Shown here: positions 26,166 through 35,796 of the stretch, one piece after another | Numbering within the stretch: the stretch's first letter is position 1 | Layout: each line of letters starts with the position of its first letter | From: Phenylobacterium haematophilum | GTDB lineage: Bacteria; Pseudomonadota; Alphaproteobacteria; Caulobacterales; Caulobacteraceae | Reading direction: 5' to 3' | Assembly: GCF_014196295.1 (NCBI RefSeq) | Contig: NZ_JACIDK010000001.1 | Coordinates: 662,785-726,784 of the forward strand | Length of the DNA: 64,000 bases | Position numbers and translations under genes: made by a program | The notes under the pieces: generated by a model | What the model was told of the DNA's origin: nothing | What the model saw: the letters and a program-made list of their open reading frames with translations, nothing else | Database searches by the model: none

Positions 26166-28154
26166 TCAAAGCTCGATGCCGTCGCCGGGGTCCAGCGACG
26201 CTTGCCGCGCGACCATCCGCATACGCTGGCGCAGCGCGCGGGCTTTGGCGGCGTCAACGTCCGGTTCATCGTCCAGAATGTCGAACTCCTGTTCGGGCGG
26301 ACGTGGCGGCGCGACGATTTCCTCATGCTCCGGCAATTCCGGCTCGCGGCGGATACCGGCATTGGCCGGATCGCCTTCGGTCCCGCCGGCCGTGGCCGGG
26401 GCCGCTGCTTTCGTCGCCGCGACGATGCGGCTCGACCAATCGTCGGATGACGGGTTCGCGGCGGCGGGATCGGCTGCCGGATCGGGCGGGGTCAGGATGC
26501 GTTCCATGAACCGCGCATCCTCGAAATAGCGAGCCTTGGTCGCGCGGATGGGCGGCGTGCCGGCGACCATCACGATTTCGTCGCTCGGCGGAAGCTGCAT
26601 CACCTCTCCAGGCGTGAGCAGCGGCCGTGCCGTCTCCTGCCGCGAAACCATCAAATGCCCTAGCCACGGCGCAAGCCGGTGGCCGGCATAGTTGGTAGAA
26701 TCGCGCAGCTCGGTCGCGGTGCCGAGCGCATCGCTGATCCTTTTCGCCGTCCGCTCGTCGTTCGTCGCGAAGGCGACGCGGACGTGACAATTATCCAATA
26801 CGCTGTTGTTCGCCCCGTAAGCCTTTTCGATCTGGTTGAGGCTCTGCGCGATCAAAAAGCTTTTGAGGCCATATCCGGCCATGAAGGCGAGCGCGGATTC
26901 AAAAAAATCGAGCCGGCCGAGCGCAGGAAACTCGTCGAGCATCAAGAGCAGCCGATGCCGCTTGCCGGACGTGTGCAATTCCTCCGTCAACCGCCTGCCA
27001 ATCTGATTGAGGATCAGGCGAATGAGCGGCTTGGTGCGGTTGATGTCGGACGGCGGCACGACAAGGTAGAGGCTGACCGGCTTCTTGCTGCCAACAAGAT
27101 CGGCAATGCGCCAGTCGCACCGCGCCGTGACGCGCGCCACGACGGGATCGCGATACAAACCCAGGAACGACATGGCGGTGGACAACACGCCGCTGCGCTC
27201 GTTCTCGCTCTTGTTCAACAGCTCGCGGGCCGATGACGCGATGACGGGGTGAACGCCGGCTTCGCCCAGGTGCGGCGTATCCATCATCGCGCGCAAGGTC
27301 GCCTCGACGGGGCGCTTCGGATCGGAAAGGAAGCTGGCGACGCCGGCCAGCGTCTTGTCGGGTTCGGCATAGAGGACGTGCAGGATTGCGCCGACAAGCA
27401 GGCTGTGGCTCGTCTTCTCCCAATGGTTTCTTCGATCCAAGCTCCCTTCGGGATCGACGAGAATATCCGCGATGTTCTGCACGTCGCGGACTTCCCATTC
27501 GCCTTGCCGGACTTCCAGCAGCGGATTGTAGGCAGAGGATTTCGCGTTCGTAGGGTCGAACAGCAGGACGCGACCGTGCTTCGCGCGGAAGCCGGCTGTC
27601 AGCGTCCAATTCTCCCCTTTTATGTCATGAACGATGCAGCTTCCCGGCCAGGTTAGCAGCGTCGGCACCACGAGGCCGACGCCTTTGCCTGACCGCGTAG
27701 GTGCGAAGCAAAGCACATGCTCCGGCCCATCATGGCGCAGATAGTCGCCGTCGTGCCGGCCGAGCACGACGCCGTCGGGACCGAGCAGACCAGCGGCGCG
27801 GATTTCCTTGTCCTCGGCCCATCGTGCCGATCCATAGGTGGCGACGTTGCGCGCCTCCCGCGCCCGGATGATCGACATCATGATTGCGGCGGCGATGGCC
27901 ATAAGCCCGCCCGACGCTGCGATGACGCCACCCTCGACAAAAATCGAAGGCGCATAGGCGTCGAAGGCATACCACCACCAGAACAGCGCGGGTGGGTAGT
28001 AGATCGGCCAGCCAGCCAGCTCGAACCATGGATTGCCGAGTTGCGCCTGAAAGCCGAGACGCCATGCGGTCCATTGCGTCGCCGCCCAGGTCATCACCAG
28101 AACGATGGTGAAGACGACGGCGATCTGACCCCAAAGGATTCGGCCTCCGCGCAT
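26166..28154 (-). CDS. traG: Type IV coupling protein TraG (VirD4-like)
   Basis: A 662-residue coupling ATPase that hands the relaxase-DNA complex to the channel. Two or three N-terminal membrane segments (VVFTIVLVMTWAATQW and neighbours) precede Walker A in APTRSGKGVGLVVPTLL and Walker B in RLLLMLDEFPALG. The typical YGLKSFLIAQSLNQIEKAYG follows. It leads a short operon with the CopG-like gene, and a 26-bp repeat lies 96 bp upstream. Confidence 0.95.
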   Translation of the reverse strand: MRGGRILWGQIAVVFTIVLVMTWAATQWTAWRLGFQAQLGNPWFELAGWPIYYPPALFWWWYAFDAYAPSIFVEGGVIAASGGLMAIAAAIMMSIIRAREARNVATYGSARWAEDKEIRAAGLLGPDGVVLGRHDGDYLRHDGPEHVLCFAPTRSGKGVGLVVPTLLTWPGSCIVHDIKGENWTLTAGFRAKHGRVLLFDPTNAKSSAYNPLLEVRQGEWEVRDVQNIADILVDPEGSLDRRNHWEKTSHSLLVGAILHVLYAEPDKTLAGVASFLSDPKRPVEATLRAMMDTPHLGEAGVHPVIASSARELLNKSENERSGVLSTAMSFLGLYRDPVVARVTARCDWRIADLVGSKKPVSLYLVVPPSDINRTKPLIRLILNQIGRRLTEELHTSGKRHRLLLMLDEFPALGRLDFFESALAFMAGYGLKSFLIAQSLNQIEKAYGANNSVLDNCHVRVAFATNDERTAKRISDALGTATELRDSTNYAGHRLAPWLGHLMVSRQETARPLLTPGEVMQLPPSDEIVMVAGTPPIRATKARYFEDARFMERILTPPDPAADPAAANPSSDDWSSRIVAATKAAAPATAGGTEGDPANAGIRREPELPEHEEIVAPPRPPEQEFDILDDEPDVDAAKARALRQRMRMVARQASLDPGDGIEL

Positions 28155-28249
28155 ACGGGCTCCAGTCGGAAAAAGAGACGGAGCCGATCAGAGAGTAGGC
28201 AATTATGGGACAGGCAACAGTAAAGGTGGAGCGGGAGGGCTGTCGGATA

Positions 28250-28275
28250 CTATCGGCGGCAAATAGGACGGGTTG
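28250..28275 (-). promoter_or_regulatory. 26-bp repeat upstream of traG (copy 2)
   Basis: CTATCGGCGGC-A-AATAGGACGGGTTG on the plus strand, one base different from the copy upstream of trbB. It lies between the LysR gene stop and the traG start. It probably belongs to the traG promoter. Confidence 0.68.
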
Positions 28276-28339
28276 CGTCCACTCATTTATCTGCGCGGAT
28301 GTCTGTCGCGGGAAGACAGTAACGAATCGCGGACGAGAC

Positions 28340-29281
28340 TCAATCCGCCGGGGTAGTTCGCCCCATTTCTCTTGCGAGGGTGAGCAAATTGCGAAGCGCC
28401 GCGCTACAGTTGAATGGCGACCAGACGGCCGAGAAAGGAACCGGCTCCGGTTCGTCCGCGACCGGAAGGAAAGTAACGTCGGAAGTTCGTAGCAGCGACG
28501 TAGCCGCGCCGACGATGGTGACGCCGAAGCCCTGTCCGACCATGGAAAGCAGCGTGCCGCGCTCGACATCGAAGCGTTGGATGGATGATGCCGGCCAGCG
28601 TCCGGCAAGGCGCAGCACGATATGGTCATGGACTTGTGGGCCGGTGCCGCCGTGCCGGGCAAGGAACGTCTCGCCCGCTAGATCGGCCCAGGTGACGGCG
28701 GCTTGCTTGGCGAGCCGATGCCTATCCGGCAGCGCGGCGACCAGCGGTTCGGTCCATATCCGCCGCGTGTGGCAGTCGGGTAGCTCGGGCGTGCCTGCCA
28801 TGAATACGATGTCCAGACGGTCGGCGCGCAATTGCATAACCGCATCGCGTGCCGTGCCTTCCGTGATCTCGACTTCGATGCCGGGATAGTCTGCGCGATA
28901 CTGTCCGATCAGTCCTGCGAGGAAGCTGCGAGGGATCAGGGCATGGACGCCGATGCGCAGGCGTCCGCACTCTCCTGACGCCGCCATGCCGGCGGTCTTC
29001 ACGGCATGGTCGAGTTGATCGACGCCGGCAGAAACATGCTCGACGAACTGGCGACCGGCCTCTGTCAGCCGGACGCCTCGCGCATGGCGCTCGAACAGCA
29101 AAACGCCAAGGTCTTGCTCCAGCGTCTTCACGCGAGCACTGACGCTCGACAGGCTGACGCCGAGTGCGTTCGCAGCGTGCCGGAAGTTCAGATATTCGGC
29201 GACGGCGAGCGTTTGAATGAGGGACGCGAGGGGAATGCGTGAACCCAACGAGGTCGGCACTCCCCATTTGCGGTCGATCAT
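28340..29281 (-). CDS. LysR-family transcriptional regulator
   Basis: This regulator of about 313 residues has an N-terminal winged HTH (LNFRHAANALGVSLSSVSAR, LEQDLGVLLFERHARGVRLT) and a substrate-binding domain (RLRIGVHALIPRSFLAGLIG). It lies upstream of traG on the same strand, a frequent position in this ICE group. The start at 29281 is the ATG nearest the HTH. Its ligand is unknown, and whether it controls conjugation or the nearby efflux cargo cannot be told from sequence. Confidence 0.87.
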   Translation of the reverse strand: MIDRKWGVPTSLGSRIPLASLIQTLAVAEYLNFRHAANALGVSLSSVSARVKTLEQDLGVLLFERHARGVRLTEAGRQFVEHVSAGVDQLDHAVKTAGMAASGECGRLRIGVHALIPRSFLAGLIGQYRADYPGIEVEITEGTARDAVMQLRADRLDIVFMAGTPELPDCHTRRIWTEPLVAALPDRHRLAKQAAVTWADLAGETFLARHGGTGPQVHDHIVLRLAGRWPASSIQRFDVERGTLLSMVGQGFGVTIVGAATSLLRTSDVTFLPVADEPEPVPFSAVWSPFNCSAALRNLLTLAREMGRTTPAD

Positions 29282-29398
29282 GGGTGTTGAACGCCGCCGC
29301 CGCACCGTTTCACCTGTGCTCGGTCAATCGACGGCGACCGTCGCGCCGGACACCGGGAACATTGTGAATGTCTGACCGGAAAATCAGTGGCAGACCGA

Positions 29399-30808
29399 TC
29401 ATGAGACGGCGGCCTCCCATCCGCCCCCTAGTGCCTTGTAGAGAGCGACAACGGCCATCAGTTCGCCGACGCGAGCATCAAGGCTCGCACGCTCCGCAGC
29501 GCTGTATGCGGATTGCGCGTCCAGCAATATCGTTAGGTCGTCCTCGCCAGCTTGGTAGCGCTGGCGGGCAAGATCGACCGCAGCGGCCGCCTGCGTTGTC
29601 GCCCCCTCCGCTTTCCGGCGCATGATCTGTGCGGCGGCATATCGGTTAAGCGCCGTCTCACTGTCAGTAAGCGCGCCCGTTACGCTCCGCTCGTAGCGGA
29701 TCATGGCTGCATCGGCTCGGGCATCCGCCGCCCGAATCTGCGCTCGGATGCGCCCCATGGAGAATATGGGCCAATGGAAGCTCGGCCCAACTTGCAATCG
29801 TGTGCTCGCCCCCGATGCCAGATCGCCCGCGCTCTGAGCTTGCTGACCAATCGACCCAATGAGCGATAGTCGCGGAAAGAGGTGAGCCGTGGCCACGCCA
29901 ACGTCAGCGGTGAACGCCGCCAATTCGCGCTCTGCCTGACGTATATCCGGGCGTCGCCTTAACAGTTCGGATGGAAGCCCAGCCGTAATCTGCGATGGAG
30001 CAACCGGAAGCGACCCAGGGTTCAACAGCCGAAGTGAAGTGGCCCCCGGTGCTTGGCCAGTTAGCAAGGATAAGCGATAGGCTGCCGCGCGCGCGTCGGC
30101 CTCAATCCCATCAAGGCTTACGCTGGCTGCCCGAGCCTGTGTGTCGGCACGAGCAAAGTCGAAGCGCGACGCCTCGCCGGACCTAAACCGTCTTTCGACC
30201 AGGCTGGCGATGGCCTGCTGTGCGTTGGCGTCTGCGCGAGCAACCAACAGCCTAGTTTGGGAGCCGCGTAGATCGACATAGCTTCGGACAACCTCTGCGA
30301 TCACCTGTAAGATGACATTGCGCCGGGCTTCCTGCATTGCCTCTGCACGGGCGTCCGCCGCTTCGATGCTACGCCGTGTTCGGCCCCATAGGTCGATTTC
30401 CCACGACGCATCGAATCCGAAATCGAAAAGGGAAAATTGAGGATCGAACCCCGGAACATTGGCAACCGGCAATTGACCGTTTCCGCTGACGCGGTTCGCC
30501 GTGGCCGCGCCGGATAGTGCTGCATCTGGACCGGCGCGACCGCGTGCGGCGTCGCGTAGCGCCCGCGCTTCGCGTAGGCGCGCTTCCGCCTCCCGAACGT
30601 CGTGGTTGCTGGTTACAGCCAATTCCACAAGTTCAACGAGTTGTGGATCATTGAACGAGCGCCACCAATCTTCATCAATCGGATGTGGAGTGGCAGCGGA
30701 AATCCAGCCGGGCGCCACCGCCGGGCTGGATTCGACATAGCTTGGTCCGACCGTGCAGGCCGCAACGCTAAGAGAGGCTAGTAGTGCCGGGAACGGGGGA
30801 TGACGCAT
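29399..30808 (-). CDS. Outer-membrane efflux lipoprotein (NodT/OprM family)
   Basis: A 469-residue TolC-type channel. The lipobox SVAAC follows a short signal sequence, and two outer-membrane efflux repeats are present (EIDLWGRTRRSIEAADARAE; QAERELAAFTADVGVATAHL). It is the last gene of the cargo operon, 3 nt after the second permease. It should provide the outer-membrane exit for the HlyD-ABC complex. Confidence 0.92.
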   Translation of the reverse strand: MRHPPFPALLASLSVAACTVGPSYVESSPAVAPGWISAATPHPIDEDWWRSFNDPQLVELVELAVTSNHDVREAEARLREARALRDAARGRAGPDAALSGAATANRVSGNGQLPVANVPGFDPQFSLFDFGFDASWEIDLWGRTRRSIEAADARAEAMQEARRNVILQVIAEVVRSYVDLRGSQTRLLVARADANAQQAIASLVERRFRSGEASRFDFARADTQARAASVSLDGIEADARAAAYRLSLLTGQAPGATSLRLLNPGSLPVAPSQITAGLPSELLRRRPDIRQAERELAAFTADVGVATAHLFPRLSLIGSIGQQAQSAGDLASGASTRLQVGPSFHWPIFSMGRIRAQIRAADARADAAMIRYERSVTGALTDSETALNRYAAAQIMRRKAEGATTQAAAAVDLARQRYQAGEDDLTILLDAQSAYSAAERASLDARVGELMAVVALYKALGGGWEAAVS

Positions 30809-30811
30809 GGG

Positions 30812-31936
30812 CTACTCCATCCGAGCGCGGAAAAGAATTGCCGAAACGGTCAGCGTGACGGACGCGATAGCCGCCAGCGGCCATGTGTTCGCGAGAATGA
30901 CCGCCGCAGGCATGTCTTTCAGGAAGACGCCTTCGGAGACGACGAGGAAATGCCGACAGGGATTGGCGAAAGCGATCACCTGTAGCCAGCCGGGCATGTT
31001 ATCGACTGGAGTGGCGAAGCCGGACAGCAGGATTAGCGGCACCGTCACCAGAAACATGCCGAGAAAGGCTTGTTGCTGGGTTTGCGACAACGTGGATACC
31101 AGCATTCCGACGCCGATCAGCGACACTACATAGAAGAACAGAGAGAAGTAGAACGACGCCACGGAGCCGGTAAGCGGCACTCCGAAGACCGTGGGGATAA
31201 GGATCACATAGAGCGTGGCATTGAAGAATCCGATCAGCAAAGGCGGTGCCATCTTGCCAATGAGGATTTCGTGGACCCTCAACGGCGAAACCATAAGCTG
31301 ATCGAAGGTGCCTAGCTCCCGCTCGCGGGCAACGGATTGAGCCGTAATCGACAAGGTGCCGGTTGCGCCCAGGGTCACAAGCAACGCCGGCATCACGAAC
31401 CAAAGGTATATCAGCGCGGGATTGAACCAGTTGGTGACGACGGTTCGGGTAGTGGGCTGCCCTGGAGTTGCGGCGGGGCGCGCTTCGGCTGCGACCTGGC
31501 CAATGATCTGTTGCAGGTATGAGGAAACGATCTGCGATGCGTTCGAGCGTCGCCCGTCTAGGACGATCTGAACCTCGCCAATCTGCCCGCCCTCGATAGC
31601 CGCGCTGAATCGCGAATCGAAACTGAGAACGGCGATGACCTGCTGATTGTTGATTGCCTCCCGCATGTCGTCGGGCGAGGCGAGCGGCACCATGCGGCCG
31701 ACGTTGGGGCTGCCTGCCACCCGCGAAACAATTTCATGGCTCCAGATGCCGGAATCGCGGTCTAGCACGCCAACGTCGAAGTTGCGCACTTCCAGCGTCG
31801 CCGCGAATCCGAACAGGACGAGTTGAAGTAACGGAGGCGCAATAAGGGTGATGCGAGCCCTGGGGTCGCGAAAGACCGCCCATAGCTCTTTCACGATGAT
31901 CGCAGATAGTCGCGCGAAGCTGGCGGAACTCATCAT
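30812..31936 (-). CDS. ABC-2 type transporter permease (second)
   Basis: This permease has about 374 residues. A first membrane helix follows KELWAVFRDPRARITLIAPP, then a large extracytoplasmic domain. The C-terminal ABC-2 membrane block contains GTFDQLMVSPLRVHEILIGK. It resembles YbhR/YhiI-type permeases of drug and lipid exporters. The ATG at 31936 overlaps the first permease stop by 4 nt. Confidence 0.9.
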   Translation of the reverse strand: MMSSASFARLSAIIVKELWAVFRDPRARITLIAPPLLQLVLFGFAATLEVRNFDVGVLDRDSGIWSHEIVSRVAGSPNVGRMVPLASPDDMREAINNQQVIAVLSFDSRFSAAIEGGQIGEVQIVLDGRRSNASQIVSSYLQQIIGQVAAEARPAATPGQPTTRTVVTNWFNPALIYLWFVMPALLVTLGATGTLSITAQSVARERELGTFDQLMVSPLRVHEILIGKMAPPLLIGFFNATLYVILIPTVFGVPLTGSVASFYFSLFFYVVSLIGVGMLVSTLSQTQQQAFLGMFLVTVPLILLSGFATPVDNMPGWLQVIAFANPCRHFLVVSEGVFLKDMPAAVILANTWPLAAIASVTLTVSAILFRARME

Positions 31937-33060
31937 GCGATCCTCCGGCGCGTCACTCGGAAGGCGAGGCCGAAGAACAGGAGGCCGAAACCCAGCATCG
32001 CCAGGATGCTGCGAACGAACATCGGCCAAAGATCGCCCACCACGAAAACGCTGGTCAGGGGCGGGATGAAGTAGCGGGCTGGAACCGCATAGGTCATCCC
32101 CTGAATGAATTTCGGCATCGAGCCGATCTCGAACAGAAATCCAGACAGCAGCAGGCCCGGCAAAAATGCCGTTAGCAACGCAACCTGGCTGGCCACGAAC
32201 TGATTCTTCGTCGCCGCCGAAATCAGCAAGCCTTGGCCCAATGCTGGCATGAGGAAGGCCGCGCCAACCGCATACAGCGCGAGGATCGACCCTCTAAAGG
32301 GCACGCCGAACAGGAAGACGGCGACGATGACGCAGAGCGTCATCGAACCGAGCCCGAGCACAAAATAGGGAATGATTTTCGTGGCCAGGAACTCGCCCAT
32401 GCTGACGGGCGTAGCCATCAACGCTTCGAGCGTGCCGCGCTCCCATTCCCGCGCGACGACGAGCGCGGTCAGAAGCGTCCCGATCATCGTCATGACAATG
32501 CTGATCGAGCCGGGAATGAGAGCGAACCGACTTTCGAGGCCCGGATTGAACCAGAAGCGGGGCAGCGGGGCGATTGCGGGAGCTAGTCGCACGCCACGAT
32601 CCAATGCACGGCCTTCCGCCCAGGTGGCCCGCACACCTTCGGCATAGGCGGCGACAAAGGATGCCGTGTTCGGCAGCGAGCCATCGGTAATCACCTGGAT
32701 CGGCGCGTCGATCCCGGCTGCGACCCTCTGGCCGAAATCACTCGGAATGACCACGATGCCCCGGATATGCCCAGCGATCAGTTCATCCTTGAGCGAAGTC
32801 ACGTCGCGCCGGGATTGAACCTCAAACCACCGGGATGATCGGTAGGCCCCCGCCAGGCTGGCCGCCGCTTCGCTGGAATCTTGAACCGCCAAGCCGATCC
32901 GCGTCCTCGCCGTATCGAGAGACACGCCGTATCCAAACAGGAAAAGCAGGAGCAGCGGCAGCACAAAGGCGATCAGCATCGTCGAGGGGTCGCGGAGAAT
33001 CTGTAGCGACTCCTTGACGAGCAGGGCCATGAAGCGTCGAGGATAGAAGCGGTCGTTCAT
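31933..33060 (-). CDS. ABC-2 type transporter permease (first)
   Basis: A 375-residue permease related to YbhS. It has the N-terminal LVKESLQILRDPSTMLIAFV, an extracytoplasmic domain (about 60-170) and the motif REWERGTLEALMATPVSMGE before five C-terminal helices. With the other permease it should form the heterodimeric membrane part. It overlaps both neighbouring genes by 4 nt. Confidence 0.91.
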   Translation of the reverse strand: MNDRFYPRRFMALLVKESLQILRDPSTMLIAFVLPLLLLFLFGYGVSLDTARTRIGLAVQDSSEAAASLAGAYRSSRWFEVQSRRDVTSLKDELIAGHIRGIVVIPSDFGQRVAAGIDAPIQVITDGSLPNTASFVAAYAEGVRATWAEGRALDRGVRLAPAIAPLPRFWFNPGLESRFALIPGSISIVMTMIGTLLTALVVAREWERGTLEALMATPVSMGEFLATKIIPYFVLGLGSMTLCVIVAVFLFGVPFRGSILALYAVGAAFLMPALGQGLLISAATKNQFVASQVALLTAFLPGLLLSGFLFEIGSMPKFIQGMTYAVPARYFIPPLTSVFVVGDLWPMFVRSILAMLGFGLLFFGLAFRVTRRRIA

Positions 33061-34787
33061 GCGGCCTCCCGCTTTCGATCCGTTTCCTCGATCAGCGCAA
33101 TGAAAGCGTCCTCCATCGTAAGGTCTGTGCCGCCACTGATTTCAGCCGCGCGGATTTTGAGGTCTTCGGGCGTGCCTTGGGCGATTTCCTGTGCGCGATA
33201 GATCAGCGCTATGCGGTCGCAATATTCCGCTTCTTCCATAAAGTGGGTGGTGACGAGCACCGTCACGCCGCGTTGCACGAGGCCGTTGATGTGCAACCAG
33301 AACTCGCGGCGGGTGATAGGGTCCACGCCCGATGTCGGCTCATCCAAGAAAAGCACGGGCGGTTGATGGAGCACGGCGCAGGCAAGCGAGAGCCGTTGCT
33401 TGAAGCCTAGCGGCAATGTTCCGCTGTTCACCGGCAGATGACGTTCAAGCTGGAAAATGTCGATGACGCGCGCAACGGCCTCGGCCCGCTGGCGTCGATT
33501 CAAGCCATAGGCTCCGGCGAAGAAGTCCAGATTTTGTTTGACGCTAAGATCGCCATACAAGGAAAATTTCTGCGCCATGTAGCCGAGAGACTGACGCGCC
33601 TCCGCGCTGGCGGTGCGAAGATCATGGCCGGCAACGCGGCCTTCGCCCGCTGTCGGCGTGAGAAGCCCGCAAAGCATCTTGAAGGTCGTGGATTTGCCCG
33701 CGCCGTTCGGCCCGAGAAGGCCGAATATCCGGCCTTGCGGCACGGAGAATGTGATGTCGCCTGCCGCCGTGAACGTCCCAAACACCTTGGTAAGCCCTCG
33801 CGCCTCGATGGCCGGCGCGTCGGACTTTTCGATGGGCTTGTAGCTCGCGGCGAGTTGGCTGACGCCTTTCGGTCCTCCACCAAGGATGTCAATGAACGCA
33901 TCCTCAAATCGCGGCTGCACGGCTTCGATTCGGTCGCCCTGCGACATTCCGAATCGTTCTGTGGTCGGCGCAGCAGCGCCTTCGTCCATGAGGACGCGAA
34001 CGGAAGCGCCCTGAATGGTGGCGTCCTTTACATCGTCGCGAAGGACAAGGCTGGCGAGTAAAGACCGCCGGCTTTCGGAAGGACCAAACAGACGATAGGT
34101 CCGACCTTCGACACGGGATGTCAGCCGCTTCGGCGGTCCACTGAACAGCAGCTTGCCTTCGTTCAGCAGGAATACCGTATCGCACTTCTCGGCCTCGTCG
34201 AGATAGGCGGTGGACCAGACGACGCCCATGCCCTCCGTCGTGAGCTGGCGGACCATCGCCCATAGTTCCCGTCTGGCCACGGGATCGACGCCAACGCCAG
34301 GCTCATCAAGCAGCAGCACGCGAGGGGGCCGCACCAGTGCGCAGGCCAGGCCCAGCTTTTGCTTCATGCCGCCCGATAGACGGCCAGCCAACCGGGGGCG
34401 GAATCGCTCAAGGTCCGTGAAAGACAGGAGTTGGGAAAAGCGCTCCGTGCGTTCTTTCCCTGGGGGTAAACCGCGAAGATCAGCGTAGAGTGAAAGGTTC
34501 TCGATAACCGACAGGTCTTCGTAGAGTCCGAAGCGTTGCGGCATGTAGCCTAGTGCCGATCTATCGGCCGCGATGGCGGGCTCGCCGAGAAGGGTAACTT
34601 CCCCTTCATCCGGGTCGAGCAATCCAGCGAGCAAACGGATCAGGGTTGTCTTGCCCGCGCCATCAGGGCCGACCAAGCCCGTCATCACGCCGCCCATCAC
34701 CTCCATGCTCACGGCATCAAGTGCCGGGGCTGCATTGGGCGCGAAGCGTTTGGTGACATCTACAGCGTGGGCAACTGCCTCTGTCAT
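33057..34787 (-). CDS. Tandem ABC transporter ATPase (YbhF-like)
   Basis: The protein has 576 residues and two nucleotide-binding domains. The first has Walker A GPDGAGKTTL, signature GRLSGGMKQK and Walker B LLLDEPGVGVDP. The second has GPNGAGKSTT and LFLDEPTSGVDP, but its signature is LPLGFKQR in place of LSGGQ, so the two ATP sites are probably unequal. This is the YbhF arrangement of tripartite exporters with two ABC-2 permeases and a HlyD adaptor. Confidence 0.92.
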   Translation of the reverse strand: MTEAVAHAVDVTKRFAPNAAPALDAVSMEVMGGVMTGLVGPDGAGKTTLIRLLAGLLDPDEGEVTLLGEPAIAADRSALGYMPQRFGLYEDLSVIENLSLYADLRGLPPGKERTERFSQLLSFTDLERFRPRLAGRLSGGMKQKLGLACALVRPPRVLLLDEPGVGVDPVARRELWAMVRQLTTEGMGVVWSTAYLDEAEKCDTVFLLNEGKLLFSGPPKRLTSRVEGRTYRLFGPSESRRSLLASLVLRDDVKDATIQGASVRVLMDEGAAAPTTERFGMSQGDRIEAVQPRFEDAFIDILGGGPKGVSQLAASYKPIEKSDAPAIEARGLTKVFGTFTAAGDITFSVPQGRIFGLLGPNGAGKSTTFKMLCGLLTPTAGEGRVAGHDLRTASAEARQSLGYMAQKFSLYGDLSVKQNLDFFAGAYGLNRRQRAEAVARVIDIFQLERHLPVNSGTLPLGFKQRLSLACAVLHQPPVLFLDEPTSGVDPITRREFWLHINGLVQRGVTVLVTTHFMEEAEYCDRIALIYRAQEIAQGTPEDLKIRAAEISGGTDLTMEDAFIALIEETDRKREAA

Positions 34788-34788
34788 T

Positions 34789-35796
34789 TCACTGGCCCGC
34801 CCCTGGGTCCGGGCTCTGCTGGAGCCTCACGGTCACGGGCTGACCTTGACGGAGACGGTCATCGGGATCGGTGACGTTGATCCTCAAACGATAAACGAGG
34901 TCGGCGCGCAGTTGTTCGGTCTGAACCGTCCTCGGCGTAAATTCGGCGGTTGGTGAAATGAAGCCGATGACACCACGATAGACTTTGGGGTTGCCGTCAG
35001 TGGTTACGAACACGGTCATGCCGGGCGCGATCCGCCCAAGGTCGGGTTCGGCAACATAGGCGCGCACCCGGATCGGCCGATTGATGGTGAGCGTGAAGAT
35101 AGTTGCGCCGGATTGGACGATGGCACCGGGCTCGGCCGCTCGCGTGAGGATCGTGCCAGCGTCCGGTGCTTTAAGCGTCGTGTCGGCCAGATTGGTTTTC
35201 ACCCTATCGCGTTCCGCTATCGCGGCCGCGAGTTGCGCCTCCGCAGCCGCGATGTCTTCGACGCGAGAGCCGGCGCGCAGCAGCGCCAAGGCTTCCTCCG
35301 CCGCGCGAAGCTGCGCTTCGGCGGCGCGGTATTCAGCCTCGGCGGCCTCGAAAACCGATTGGGATACAGCGCCGGTAGCAACCAGCGCCCGGCGACGCTG
35401 GAAGGCTTTTCGGGTTCGCACCATGTCCGCCCTTCGGACGGCGACCGCAGCCTCCGCCTGGGCAATTTCCTGGGGTCGATTCCCGTTGCGCCGTTTTTCG
35501 AGTTCGGCGCGAGCGGTCGCAACCTGCGCTTCCGCACCCGCCAGCGCGTCGATGAATGGCTGTTGGTCAAGCTGCGCCAGAGTTGCCCCAGCCTCGACCG
35601 AAGCACCTTCATCAATCGGCATTTCGGCGATACGACCCGCAACGCGAAACCCGAGATTCACCTGACGAATATCGACATTCCCATAAAGGACCAGCCCCTC
35701 GTTGGGCTTGTCCAAGAAGCCGAAGCCGCGAGTGTAGTATCCCGCCGCTGCGACGCCCGCGATGATGACTGCCAGGATGATGATGCGGCGGGACAC
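34789..35796 (-). CDS. HlyD-family membrane fusion protein (YbhG-like)
   Basis: This 335-residue periplasmic adaptor has an N-terminal anchor (IIILAVIIAGVAAAGYY), a biotinyl-lipoyl-like half motif (GRIAEMPIDEGASVEAGATL), a long Ala/Glu-rich coiled coil (about 90-210) and a beta-barrel region. It bridges the ABC permeases and the NodT channel. The start is GTG at 35796, overlapping the tetR stop by one base. Confidence 0.9.
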   Translation of the reverse strand: MSRRIIILAVIIAGVAAAGYYTRGFGFLDKPNEGLVLYGNVDIRQVNLGFRVAGRIAEMPIDEGASVEAGATLAQLDQQPFIDALAGAEAQVATARAELEKRRNGNRPQEIAQAEAAVAVRRADMVRTRKAFQRRRALVATGAVSQSVFEAAEAEYRAAEAQLRAAEEALALLRAGSRVEDIAAAEAQLAAAIAERDRVKTNLADTTLKAPDAGTILTRAAEPGAIVQSGATIFTLTINRPIRVRAYVAEPDLGRIAPGMTVFVTTDGNPKVYRGVIGFISPTAEFTPRTVQTEQLRADLVYRLRINVTDPDDRLRQGQPVTVRLQQSPDPGAGQ

